Shown here: positions 43,292-51,380 of the stretch, piece by piece | How the letters are laid out: every line of letters starts with the position of its first letter | Position numbering within the stretch: the stretch's first letter is position 1 | Assembly (NCBI RefSeq): GCF_000737325.1 | Contig: NZ_CP011125.1 | Coordinates: 9,238,001-9,302,000, forward strand | Direction of reading: 5' to 3' | DNA from: Sandaracinus amylolyticus | Lineage (GTDB): Bacteria; Myxococcota_A; Polyangia; Polyangiales; Sandaracinaceae | Length of the DNA: 64,000 nucleotides | Position numbers and translations under genes: made by a program | Notes under the pieces: model-generated | Database searches by the model: none | What the model saw: the letters and a program-made list of their open reading frames with translations, nothing else | Told to the model about the DNA's origin: nothing

Positions 43292-44980
43292 TCAGATGCG
43301 CTGCGCGAGCTCCTCGCGGACGCGATCGCGCGTCCGATCGAGCTGCTCGCGCGTCGCGCCGAGGCGATCGAGCAGGACCTCCGCCATCGCCAGCGCGACC
43401 TCGGCCTCCGCGGTGACCACCACGTCGGCGCCCGCGGCGCGCGCCGCGCTCGCCTCCGAGAGGTACGGCGCGCGCGCGATCACGCGGAGGTCCGGGCTCA
43501 GATCGCGCGCCGCGCGGATCACGGCGTCCGCCGGCGTGCCCACCGCCGCGAACACCAGGGCGCGCGCCGTCCGCACGCCCGCCTGCTCCAGCACTTCCTT
43601 CTGCGCCGCGTCGCCGTAGATCGCGCGCACGCCCTGCTCGCGCAGCGCGCGCACCGTCTCGACGTTCAGCTCGAGCACCGTCGCCGCCACGCCGTTCTCG
43701 CGGAGCAGATGCACGAGCGTCTCTCCGACCGGGCCGTAGCCGACGACGATCACCGGGTGCTCCGCCGGCTCGGGCGGGGGCCCACCGGGGGCGGCGTCGG
43801 TGTCGGGCCAGCGCGCGGCGAGCCACGGAAGTACCCGGAAGATCAGCGGATTCAGCGCGATGGTGAGGATCGAGGTCGCGACCAGCACCTGCATCGCGTT
43901 GGGCGGTAGCAGACCGAGCTCGCCGCCGAGCACCGCCACGATGAACGAGAACTCGCCGATCTGCGCGAGCGCGAGCCCGACCGTCAGCGCGGTGCGCCGC
44001 GGCCTGCGCAGCGCGCGCACCACGACGAACGCAGCGACCGGCTTGGCGATCAGCACGATCGCGAGCGTGGCGAGGATCGGCAGCGCGTTCATCGCGAGCT
44101 CGCCCGGGTCGAGCAGCATCCCGACCGAGACGAAGAAGAGCACCGCGAACGCGTCGCGCATCGGCAGCGCCTCCGATGCCGCGCTGGTGCTGAACTCCGA
44201 CTGCCCGACGACCATCCCGGCGAGGAACGCGCCGAGCGCCATCGACGCGCCGAAGAGCACCATCGAGCCGACCGCGATCCCGAGCGCGATCGCGAGCACC
44301 GTGAGCGTGAAGAGCTCGCGCGAGCGAGTGCGCGCGACGCGACCGAGGAACCACGGCAGCGCGCGCCGTCCGACGACGATCGTGAACACGACGAGCGCCG
44401 CGAGCTTCACGACCGCCACGACGAGCGCCCACAGGACACCCCCGACGCTCTGTGCCTCGCCCGAGCCGAGCACCGGCATCAGCACGAGCACGACGACGGT
44501 GAACAGATCCTCGACGATCAGCCACCCGACCGCGACGTGCCCCGCCGGGGTGTGGAGCGCGTCGTTGTCCGAGAGCACGCGCGTGAGCACGACGGTGCTC
44601 GCGACGGAGATCGCCACCCCGAACACCAGTCCCGCGGCGATGCTCCACCCGAACGCGACCGCGACCACCACGCCGAGCGCCGTCGCCACCGCGATCTGCA
44701 CCGCCGCGCCGGGGATCGCGACGGCGCGCACGGCGAGCAGATCGCGCGCGTGGAAGTGCAGCCCGACGCCGAACATCAGGAGCACGACGCCGAGCTCCGC
44801 GAGCTGCTCGGCGATGTGGCTGTCCGCGACGAAGCCCGGCGTGAACGGGCCGATCGCGACACCGGCGAGGAGATAGCCGACGATCGGCGAGATCCCGAGG
44901 CGCTGCGCACCGAGGCCCGCGAAGAGCGCGGCGACGAGGCCACCGGTGATCGTGAAGACGAGAGGGAGCTCGTGAGGCAT
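43292..44980 (-). CDS. Kef-type cation:proton antiporter with TrkA-N domain
   Basis: 562 residues. About 12 membrane segments with ISPIVGYLLAGVAIGPF and the SVASTVVLTRVL and VGWLIVEDLFTVVVLVL motifs of CPA2 antiporters. A cytoplasmic NAD-binding domain begins near 412 (VIVVGYGPVGETLVHLL). Likely K+ efflux in exchange for H+, gated by the nucleotide-binding domain. ATG chosen at the first membrane segment. Confidence 0.92.
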   Translation of the reverse strand: MPHELPLVFTITGGLVAALFAGLGAQRLGISPIVGYLLAGVAIGPFTPGFVADSHIAEQLAELGVVLLMFGVGLHFHARDLLAVRAVAIPGAAVQIAVATALGVVVAVAFGWSIAAGLVFGVAISVASTVVLTRVLSDNDALHTPAGHVAVGWLIVEDLFTVVVLVLMPVLGSGEAQSVGGVLWALVVAVVKLAALVVFTIVVGRRALPWFLGRVARTRSRELFTLTVLAIALGIAVGSMVLFGASMALGAFLAGMVVGQSEFSTSAASEALPMRDAFAVLFFVSVGMLLDPGELAMNALPILATLAIVLIAKPVAAFVVVRALRRPRRTALTVGLALAQIGEFSFIVAVLGGELGLLPPNAMQVLVATSILTIALNPLIFRVLPWLAARWPDTDAAPGGPPPEPAEHPVIVVGYGPVGETLVHLLRENGVAATVLELNVETVRALREQGVRAIYGDAAQKEVLEQAGVRTARALVFAAVGTPADAVIRAARDLSPDLRVIARAPYLSEASAARAAGADVVVTAEAEVALAMAEVLLDRLGATREQLDRTRDRVREELAQRI

Positions 44981-45148
44981 GCGTCGGGCGCTCGTGCGCA
45001 GATAGGGCGCACGAGCGGTGGAGACAAGCGCGAACACCTCCCGCGACGCATCGGTAATTCCGATGGGTGCTCCGCGTTTCTCCGCCGTGGACGGACGGCG
45101 TCCGGGCCCCAGATCCCATCACGCGCCGGTCGCGGAGAGGAGCTGGTG

Positions 45149-45283
45149 GTGCCCGACGCGCAGTCTTCGTTCGTCGTCCGAGTCGTGTTCCTGCTGGCGA
45201 TCGCGGTCGCGGGCGCCGGCGTGCTGCGGGTCTGCGCGCCGAGCTCGCCGAGCGCGAGCGCGGTCGAGACCGGCGCCGAGTGA
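45149..45283 (+). CDS. Small single-pass membrane peptide
   Basis: 44 residues from GTG (another GTG one codon earlier): a short N-terminus, one hydrophobic helix (VVRVVFLLAIAVAGAGVL) and a Ser/Ala-rich end. A strong GGAGAGGAG lies just upstream. It diverges from the antiporter gene. Function unknown; may be a small accessory subunit. Confidence 0.45.
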   Translation: MPDAQSSFVVRVVFLLAIAVAGAGVLRVCAPSSPSASAVETGAE

Positions 45284-45290
45284 CCCGCGC

Positions 45291-45755
45291 TCAGCTCATC
45301 GCGTTGCGCGCGGCGCGCTGCGCCATGACGATCGCGCGGCGCGCGTAGCCCGCGTGCTCGGCGAGCTCGTGGTCGTCGTAGAGCGTCGCGAGGTCGTCGG
45401 CGCACGACTCGGCCGCGTGCGCGGCGGCGACACGCAGCTCGGGCTCGGCGCGGCGATCGACGGCGAGGCCGAGCAGGCGCGTGAGCGCATCGGAGAGCGC
45501 GCGCTCCGCCGCGGCGTGCGAGCCCGCTGCGCGCTCCAGCGAGGCGAGACGATGCGCGGCGAGCGCGAACGCGCGCACCGCGGCGCGCGCCGCGGCGACC
45601 GGACGGCGCGCGTCGACGACCTCGAGCAGGCCCGACAGCGCGCGCTTCGCGCGGTTGGCCTCGACGAGGCGCGCGCGCGCGAGGTGCTCGACGAGCGGCA
45701 TCGAGCACGGGTGCTCGGCGAACGCGGGGAACGAGGGCAGGAGCTCGGTGCGCAT
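45291..45755 (-). CDS. Helical hypothetical protein (Fur-controlled pair, second gene)
   Basis: 154 residues, almost all helix (RAVRAFALAAHRLASLERAAG, ALSDALTRLLGLAVDRR, SCADDLATLYDDHELAEHAGYARRAIVMAQ). No signal peptide or catalytic motif seen. It follows the next gene by 4 bases and is probably its partner; the shared promoter carries a Fur-like box. Confidence 0.6.
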   Translation of the reverse strand: MRTELLPSFPAFAEHPCSMPLVEHLARARLVEANRAKRALSGLLEVVDARRPVAAARAAVRAFALAAHRLASLERAAGSHAAAERALSDALTRLLGLAVDRRAEPELRVAAAHAAESCADDLATLYDDHELAEHAGYARRAIVMAQRAARNAMS

Positions 45756-45759
45756 GGGC

Positions 45760-46041
45760 TCACTCCGCGGCGTCGGCGAAGGTGTCGTCGCCCTCGACGT
45801 CGTGAGCGCGACGGGCGTGGGTGAGCAGCGCGGCGAACGCGACGTCGTCCGCGCTCGTGCGCGGCGCGGCGGCGACCCGTGCGAGCGCAGCCGTCGCGAG
45901 CGCGCGTGCGGCGTGCCGCATGCCGAGCGACTGGGCCTCGTCGGCGAGCTCGATCAGCGCGCGGGCGCACCGACGCGCCGAGTCGGGGCGGGCCGAGTCG
46001 GGGCGGGGAGCGGAGCGATCGGGCGTACGCGGATCGGACAA
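45760..46041 (-). CDS. Helical hypothetical protein (Fur-controlled pair, first gene)
   Basis: 93 residues from a TTG start with GAAGGAGG upstream. Pro/Arg-rich first 25 residues, then helices ARALIELADEAQSLGMRHAARALATAALARV and FAALLTHARRAHDVEG. Similar in helical style to the downstream gene, suggesting a related pair. Unknown function. Confidence 0.55.
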   Translation of the reverse strand: MSDPRTPDRSAPRPDSARPDSARRCARALIELADEAQSLGMRHAARALATAALARVAAAPRTSADDVAFAALLTHARRAHDVEGDDTFADAAE

Positions 46042-46082
46042 GGCGGCCTCCTTCCCTCGGACGGGTCGGAAGCTGCGCTAGT

Positions 46083-46097
46083 TGAGAACGATTGTCA
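46083..46097. promoter_or_regulatory. Fur-box-like operator
   Basis: TGAGAACGATTGTCA matches the 7-1-7 Fur inverted repeat TGATAATGATTATCA at 12 of 15 positions. On the minus strand it overlaps TTGACA as a -35 for the gene starting at 46041. Suggests iron-dependent repression of the 45291-46041 pair. Confidence 0.6.
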
Positions 46098-46136
46098 ATC
46101 GCAGAGCCGCGACGACCCGCCCGATTCACCAACGAA

Positions 46137-46170
46137 AACGGGCGCAGACGAGGTCTGCGCCCGTTCGCGG
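46137..46170 (-). terminator. Rho-independent terminator of the helicase gene
   Basis: AACGGGCGCAGAC (46137-46149) pairs with GTCTGCGCCCGTT (46153-46165) across a three-base loop, a 13-base stem. On the minus strand the stem is followed by TTCGTT after the terminal TT, giving a U-rich end. Placed directly after the helicase stop at 46191. Confidence 0.8.
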
Positions 46171-46190
46171 GTCGTTGAAACTGGGTGGGC

Positions 46191-47681
46191 TCAGCGCGTC
46201 GGAGCGCCCTGCGCCTCGGGCCGCGGCCCACCGGGCCGGCGCCCGCGACCGCCACGGCGACGCTTGCGACGCCGCCCGCCGTCACCCGGCTGCGCCGCCG
46301 AGCCACCCTCCGCGGCAGCGCTCCGCTCGCCCGCCGGCTTGCGCTCGACGATCGGGCCTTCGCTCTTGCCGCGCGACACACGCTCGACGATCGGACCGCG
46401 CCCGCCGCCGCCCGGTCCGCGCGAAGGTCCGCCTCCGCGCGCGTGCTGCGGCCGTCCACCGCCGCCACCGCCGCTCGGACGCTGGGCGGGGCGCGGGCCC
46501 GCACCGCCCCCGCCGCGACGCGCGAGATCGGTCATCGGCGGCAGCGGCTCGCTCGGCGGGTACGCGTGCTGCTCGACGCGCGGCACGTGCTTGCCGATCA
46601 GCCGCTCGATGTCGACGAGGTACGGGCGCTCCTCGCTCTCGCAGAACGAGATCGCGATGCCCGCCGCGCCCGCGCGCCCGGTGCGACCGATGCGGTGCAC
46701 GTACGTCTCGGGGATGTTCGGCAGGTCGTAGTTGATCACGTGGGTGATCCCCTCGACGTCGATGCCGCGCGCCGCGATGTCGGTCGCGACCAGCAAGCGC
46801 AGCTCGCCGGTGCGGAAGCCGGTCATCGCGCGCTCTCGCGCGTTCTGCGACTTGTTGCCGTGGATCGCGGCGGCCTTGAGCCCCGCCTTCTCGAGCTGCT
46901 GCACGACCTTGTTGGCGCCGTGCTTCGTGCGCGTGAAGACGAGCGTGTGCTCGATCGCCGGATCCTTCTTCAGCAGGTCGACGAGCAGGCGCGGCTTGTT
47001 GCCCTTGTCGACGAAGTACACGTGCTGATCGATGCGCTCCGCGGTCGACGAGACCGGCGTCACCGCGACGCTCACCGGATCACGCAGCAGCGAGTCTGCA
47101 AGCGCGCGGATGTCGGGCGGCATCGTCGCCGAGAAGAAGAGCGTCTGGCGCTCGCGCGGGAGCTTCGCGATCACGCGCTTCACGTCGGGCAGGAAGCCCA
47201 TGTCGAGCATGCGATCGGCCTCGTCGAGCACGAAGATCTCGACGTCGGCGAGCTTCACGTGGCCCTGGTTCATCAGGTCGAGCAGGCGGCCCGGCGTGGC
47301 GATCAGCGCGTCGACTCCGTCGCGGAGCTCGGCGATCTGCGGCTTCTCGTTGACGCCACCGAAGATCACGGTGTGCCAGAGGTCGAGGCCCTTGCCGTAC
47401 GTCGTGAACGAGTCGCCGATCTGGATCGCGAGCTCGCGCGTGGGCGTGAGGACGAGGGCACGGAGCTTGGGCTCGTCGCCCGCGCTCGCGTCGAGGCGCT
47501 GCAGGAGGGGCAGCGCGAACGCTGCGGTCTTGCCGGTGCCGGTCTGCGCGCATCCGAGGACGTCGCGGCCGGCGATGGCGGGAGGAATGGCCTCGCGCTG
47601 GATCGGAGTCGGCGTCTCGTAGCCGGTCTGTTCGATCGCGCGGAGGAGGGGGGCCGAGAGGCCCAGGTCACGAAACTGCAC
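46191..47681 (-). CDS. rhlE: DEAD-box RNA helicase (RhlE-like) with RGG-rich tail
   Basis: 496 residues. Q motif ([14 protein letters not shown]), Walker [22 protein letters not shown] box [13 protein letters not shown], and [10 protein letters not shown]. The C-terminal 110 residues are Gly/Arg-rich (GGGGG, RGG-like) then [10 protein letters not shown], a typical RNA-binding tail. The GTG at 47681 opens on [10 protein letters not shown], the usual RhlE start; an in-frame GTG 22 codons earlier would overlap the cupin gene. Confidence 0.92.
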   Translation of the reverse strand: MQFRDLGLSAPLLRAIEQTGYETPTPIQREAIPPAIAGRDVLGCAQTGTGKTAAFALPLLQRLDASAGDEPKLRALVLTPTRELAIQIGDSFTTYGKGLDLWHTVIFGGVNEKPQIAELRDGVDALIATPGRLLDLMNQGHVKLADVEIFVLDEADRMLDMGFLPDVKRVIAKLPRERQTLFFSATMPPDIRALADSLLRDPVSVAVTPVSSTAERIDQHVYFVDKGNKPRLLVDLLKKDPAIEHTLVFTRTKHGANKVVQQLEKAGLKAAAIHGNKSQNARERAMTGFRTGELRLLVATDIAARGIDVEGITHVINYDLPNIPETYVHRIGRTGRAGAAGIAISFCESEERPYLVDIERLIGKHVPRVEQHAYPPSEPLPPMTDLARRGGGGAGPRPAQRPSGGGGGGRPQHARGGGPSRGPGGGGRGPIVERVSRGKSEGPIVERKPAGERSAAAEGGSAAQPGDGGRRRKRRRGGRGRRPGGPRPEAQGAPTR

Positions 47682-47728
47682 GCGCCTAGGTCGCACGGAT
47701 CGGCGGGATTGCAAGCGGGATCTCGCGA

Positions 47729-48214
47729 TCAGCGCGTCCAGTGACACTCGGGGCGCGTGCGCGCGAAGTGTGCGTCGTACTCAAGATCTTCGGCGTAGAA
47801 CGCGCGTTCTTCGGGGTTGCGCTCGCCGACGATCACGAGCGTGCACTCCGTGTCGCCGCGGTTCACGAAGGTGTGCGCGATGCCGGTGCCGGGCGGGAAC
47901 GCGACGAAGTGGCCCTCGCGCAGCGTGATCTCGCGGGCCTCGCGGCCGGGCTCGATCACGCGCACGTGGCAGGTGCCGGAGACGACGTAGATCAGCTCTT
48001 CTTCGCGCAGGTGGGCGTGGGTGAAGCTGGTGCGCCGTCCCGGGAGCAGGCGCTCGACCGAGAAGCCCACGCGCGTCGAGCCCGCAGCGCGTCCGAGGTC
48101 GCGATAGAGCGAGAGCTTCTCCGCGTCGAAGGGCGCGGGATACGTGCCCTCGACCTCCGGCACGTCGTCGCGGTGCACGACGTACGAGGGGAGCGCGTCG
48201 TCACGATCGGCCAT
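47729..48214 (-). CDS. Cupin-domain protein
   Basis: 161 residues. Two cupin motifs: [17 protein letters not shown] (His-x-His, Glu-Glu) and [13 protein letters not shown] with the second His. A small beta-barrel metalloprotein; substrate unknown. It lies just upstream of the helicase on the same strand (47-base gap). Confidence 0.85.
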   Translation of the reverse strand: MADRDDALPSYVVHRDDVPEVEGTYPAPFDAEKLSLYRDLGRAAGSTRVGFSVERLLPGRRTSFTHAHLREEELIYVVSGTCHVRVIEPGREAREITLREGHFVAFPPGTGIAHTFVNRGDTECTLVIVGERNPEERAFYAEDLEYDAHFARTRPECHWTR

Positions 48215-48250
48215 GCGCGCGATGTGCACGCACGATGCGGCGCCCGCAAG

Positions 48251-48739
48251 TCAGGCCGCGACGCGGGTGCGCGGACCGATCGCGCCGCGGACGCGGTCGA
48301 GCACGCGGCGCTGCTGCGACGGATCGAGCGCGCCGGTGCAGCGCAGCAGCGCGCGTCCTTCGCGATCGATCACGAGCACGTTGCTCTCGCCGCGCACGAA
48401 CGAGAACGGCGCCGCGGTCATCGCGCCCTGCCAGTCGAAGAGGATCTCCACGCCGATGGTGCGGGCGATCGCGGCGATCGCGGCGCGCACGACGTTGCGC
48501 GCAGGCGCGAAGTCGAACGCGTTGACGTCGCCGATCGCGACGATCGAGAGCTCGCGGCCGAGCTCGCGATCCTGCGCGATCGCGCTGAGCGCGTCCTTGA
48601 GCGCGCGGTTGTCACCCAGGTGATCGCGGTCCTCCCAGAAGACCACGACGACGCGCCCGCGGTGCTCCGAGAGGCGGCGGCGCCCGCCGGAGGACGACTC
48701 GAGCTCGATGTCGAGCGAGGAGATGTCGCAATTCGGCAT
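48251..48739 (-). CDS. Thioredoxin-fold protein lacking catalytic cysteines
   Basis: 162 residues with a TlpA/AhpC-like core (RRLSEHRGRVVVVFWEDRDH, then VAIGDVNAFDF, GVEILFDWQGAMTA and SNVLVIDREGRALLRCTG). The position of the CxxC or CxxxxC motif is occupied by WEDRD, so it has no thiol-disulfide activity. It may bind a partner or peptide instead. ATG at 48739 has AAGGTG 6 bases upstream; a GTG three codons earlier is possible. Confidence 0.7.
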   Translation of the reverse strand: MPNCDISSLDIELESSSGGRRRLSEHRGRVVVVFWEDRDHLGDNRALKDALSAIAQDRELGRELSIVAIGDVNAFDFAPARNVVRAAIAAIARTIGVEILFDWQGAMTAAPFSFVRGESNVLVIDREGRALLRCTGALDPSQQRRVLDRVRGAIGPRTRVAA

Positions 48740-49088
48740 GATAGACACCTTGGGTCACGGAAAAACATGGACAAGACCTGGACAGCTTGGAGCGCACGCC
48801 GAGCCGGGCGCCGCCCCCGTGCATCGGAGGCACGACCGGGGCGCGACGTGACAGCGCGTGTGATGGGGCGGGTTGCGAACCACGTGCCGCGACCGCCCGC
48901 GGAGATCGCGGGCTGCGCGTGGCGGCAGCGAGATCGTGGAGCGCGCCGGGCTCCCTCTTCCGCCGATGGGGAGCGCGCACCCCGTCGGGCTGCGGCCTGT
49001 TTGTCGTCGATCGCCGCGGAAAGAACAAGCCTCGATCTTTCCCCGCGATTGGCCACCTTCACCGGCCCTTTTCGACCGAGGAGGTGTC
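48740..49088. other. Divergent intergenic region, no gene seen
   Basis: 349 bases between the minus-strand thioredoxin-fold gene and the plus-strand ATP-grasp gene. Contains a short direct repeat (GGACAAGACC, then TGGACAG) near 48772-48784 and a GAGGAGGTG ribosome site before 49089. Both genes' promoters must lie here; I could not identify boxes. Confidence 0.6.
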
Positions 49089-49955
49089 ATGTCGAGACTC
49101 GCGATCTTGTTCGCCCGTCCGCGCGCCGAGCAGGAGATCGAAGACGACTTCGAGGCCGAGGCGCTCGCGGCGGAAGAGCTCGGGATCGAGGCCCACGAGA
49201 TCGATCTCGATCTCGTCGTCGACGGTGACGCGGAGCGCGCCTGCGCGCGGCTGCCGCGCGGGCGCGACTGGCTCCTGCGATCGTGGATGTTGAAGGAGGA
49301 CGAGTACGAGTCGCTCGAGGAGGGCGTCGACGCGCGGCGCGGGCGGCTGATCACCGACGCGCGCTCCTATGCGCGCGCGACGTATCTGCCCGAGTGGTAT
49401 CCGGAGCTCGAGGACGTCACGCCGGCGTCGCGGTGGATCGAGGGCGCGGATCTCGACGAGGCGTGGGACGCGGCGCGCGCGCTCGGCGACGGGCCGTGGA
49501 TCGTGAAGGACCACGTGAAGTCGGTGAAGGAGCAGTGGCTGGACGCGTGCTTCGTGCCCGAGGGCGCGGAGCGCGCGCGCTTCGACGCGGTGTGCAGCGC
49601 GATGATCGAGGCGCGTGGCGATCGCTTCGAGCGCGGCATCGTGGTGCGACGCTTCGTGCGGCTGCGCGAGCTCGGATATCGGATGCCCGAGCGCGCGGTG
49701 AGCGACGAGCACCGGCTCTTCTTCTTCGAGGGCGCGCTGATCGCGCACGCGCCCTATCACGACGTCGAGGTCGTGCCGCTCGACGTCGGCCCGCTGCGCG
49801 CGCTCGCGAAGCGCGTCGACTCGCCGTTCTTCACGATCGACGTCGCGCGCACGAGCGACGGCGGATGGACGGTGATCGAGGTGAACGACGGCGGGGTGTC
49901 GTGGCTGCCCGCGCAGCTCGATCCGCGCGCGCTCTACGAGCGCATCGCCGCCTGA
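49089..49955 (+). CDS. ATP-grasp-like protein
   Basis: 288 residues. N-terminal domain MSRLAILFARPRAEQEIEDDF, then an ATP-grasp-type core: GDGPWIVKDHVKSVKEQW (nucleotide lysine region), ERGIVVRRFVRLREL, and VNDGGVSWLPAQ near the end with acidic metal ligands in WTVIEVNDGG. Likely ligates a carboxylate to an amine using ATP; substrate unknown. GAGGAGG precedes the ATG. Confidence 0.75.
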   Translation: MSRLAILFARPRAEQEIEDDFEAEALAAEELGIEAHEIDLDLVVDGDAERACARLPRGRDWLLRSWMLKEDEYESLEEGVDARRGRLITDARSYARATYLPEWYPELEDVTPASRWIEGADLDEAWDAARALGDGPWIVKDHVKSVKEQWLDACFVPEGAERARFDAVCSAMIEARGDRFERGIVVRRFVRLRELGYRMPERAVSDEHRLFFFEGALIAHAPYHDVEVVPLDVGPLRALAKRVDSPFFTIDVARTSDGGWTVIEVNDGGVSWLPAQLDPRALYERIAA

Positions 49956-49997
49956 TGCGCGCGAGCGTCGCTCGCGTGCCATCCTCGCGCTCCGGTG

Positions 49998-50492
49998 ATG
50001 ACGAAGCTTCCCGACAAGAGCGCGGTGAGAGAGGCACTGCGAGCGGCGCTCGCGAGCACGCTCGCGATGCTCGCGCACGCCGCGAAGGACGCGGCCGAGG
50101 GCGCGACGCACGAGGAGAATCGCTCCGAGGGCGACAAGGACATGCGGGCGACCGAGCAGAGCTACATCGCGCGCGGACAGGCGATGCGCGCGGAGGAGAT
50201 CGCGGAGGAGATCGCGCGCCTCGACGCGACACCGGTGCGCGCCTTCCGCGACGACGAGGCGATCGCGGCGGGCGCGCTGGTGCGCGTGTCGATCGACGGC
50301 GAGGACGAGCGCGTGCTCTACGTCGTGCCGTGGGGCGGCGGCACCGAGCTCGACGTCGGCGGCACGCGCGTCACCGTGATCACGCCGGTCTCGCCGGTCG
50401 GCCGCGCGCTCTGCGGGCGCTCCGCGGGCGACGACTTCGAGCTGACGCAGCGGGGCGCGGTGCGCGAGTGGGTGATCGAGGACGTTCGCTGA
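49998..50492 (+). CDS. GreA/GreB C-terminal-domain-like protein
   Basis: 164 residues. A long N-terminal helical hairpin (ALRAALASTLAMLAHAAKDAAEGATHEENR) as in Gre factors, then a strand-rich FKBP-like domain (ALVRVSIDGEDERVLYVVPWGGGTELDVGG, TPVSPVGRALCGRSAGDDFEL). Classical GreA has catalytic acidic residues at the coiled-coil tip; here EENRSEGDKDM is near the tip. It may bind the RNA polymerase secondary channel. ATG preferred over an overlapping GTG. Confidence 0.8.
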   Translation: MTKLPDKSAVREALRAALASTLAMLAHAAKDAAEGATHEENRSEGDKDMRATEQSYIARGQAMRAEEIAEEIARLDATPVRAFRDDEAIAAGALVRVSIDGEDERVLYVVPWGGGTELDVGGTRVTVITPVSPVGRALCGRSAGDDFELTQRGAVREWVIEDVR

Positions 50493-50525
50493 TCGGAGCG
50501 GCGCGCGGGGACTACGTGCGGGCAC

Positions 50526-51380
50526 ATGCCCACTCGAGTCGGCGATGTCCTCGGGCGCGCGGGCGGTCTCGTCCTGGCGCCGCTCACTGCCACGATCAGT
50601 GCGGTGCGCCGTGCGCGGATGTTCCATCCGCGTGGCATCGCGCTACGCGCCGACGTGCGGCCGCGCGCTCGCCTCGCGCCGTGGGACACGATCGCGGAGC
50701 GGCTCCGTGGGCCGGCGCTGGTGCGGCTCTCGAGCGCGTGGTGGAAGCACGGTGAGATCAAGGACGTGCTCGGCATCGCGATCCGCTTCACGCGCAGCGA
50801 GCGGATCAGCCCGCGGCCGGGCCCCGGGGATCAGGATCTCCTGTTCGCGACGATCCGTCGGCCGTGGACGATGCCCTTCGCGCCGCTCACGACGCGCGTG
50901 CACGACTTCTTCGCGAACGAGTACTTCGCGGTCTCGCCGTTCGAGGTGCACGGCGCGGGCACGGTCGAGTGGCGCCTCGTGCCGGACGGCGCGATCGACG
51001 AGGGCGCGACGCGCGAGGAGAAGCTGGCGATCGCGATCGCGCGCGGCCATGCGCGGTTCGTGCTCGAGGCGCGGCCGTATCGGCGGCTGATCGATCTGGG
51101 GCGCCACCGTCATTGGCATCCGGTCGCCGACGTGGTGCTGCTCGAGCGCGTGACGATCGAGGACGAGATGCTGCGCTTCGATCCGTTCCGCGCAGGGCGC
51201 GGGATCCGTCCCGCGGGGTTCGTGCAGTCGCTGCGGCGCGCGACCTACGCCGCGAGCCAGTGGGCGCGCGCGCGCGCGACCGGTGTCGACGAGCACGGGG
51301 ACGCCGCGCACGTGGTCGTCGATCTCGAGAAGGAGCGCGCGCGCCGCCACCTCGAGGGACACCGTCACGCGCGTGCGTGA
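50526..51380 (+). CDS. Catalase-like-fold protein (uncertain)
   Basis: 284 residues with segments common to small catalase-related proteins: FHPRGIALRADV, GPALVRLSSAWWKHGEIKDVLGIAIRF, GPGDQDLLFATIRRPWTMPFAPL, and HDFFANEYFAVSPFEV. The order recalls the heme-binding barrel of the catalase superfamily, but no clear proximal Tyr motif is visible, so heme binding is not shown. Its stop overlaps the convergent fusion gene by 16 bases. Confidence 0.55.
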   Translation: MPTRVGDVLGRAGGLVLAPLTATISAVRRARMFHPRGIALRADVRPRARLAPWDTIAERLRGPALVRLSSAWWKHGEIKDVLGIAIRFTRSERISPRPGPGDQDLLFATIRRPWTMPFAPLTTRVHDFFANEYFAVSPFEVHGAGTVEWRLVPDGAIDEGATREEKLAIAIARGHARFVLEARPYRRLIDLGRHRHWHPVADVVLLERVTIEDEMLRFDPFRAGRGIRPAGFVQSLRRATYAASQWARARATGVDEHGDAAHVVVDLEKERARRHLEGHRHARA

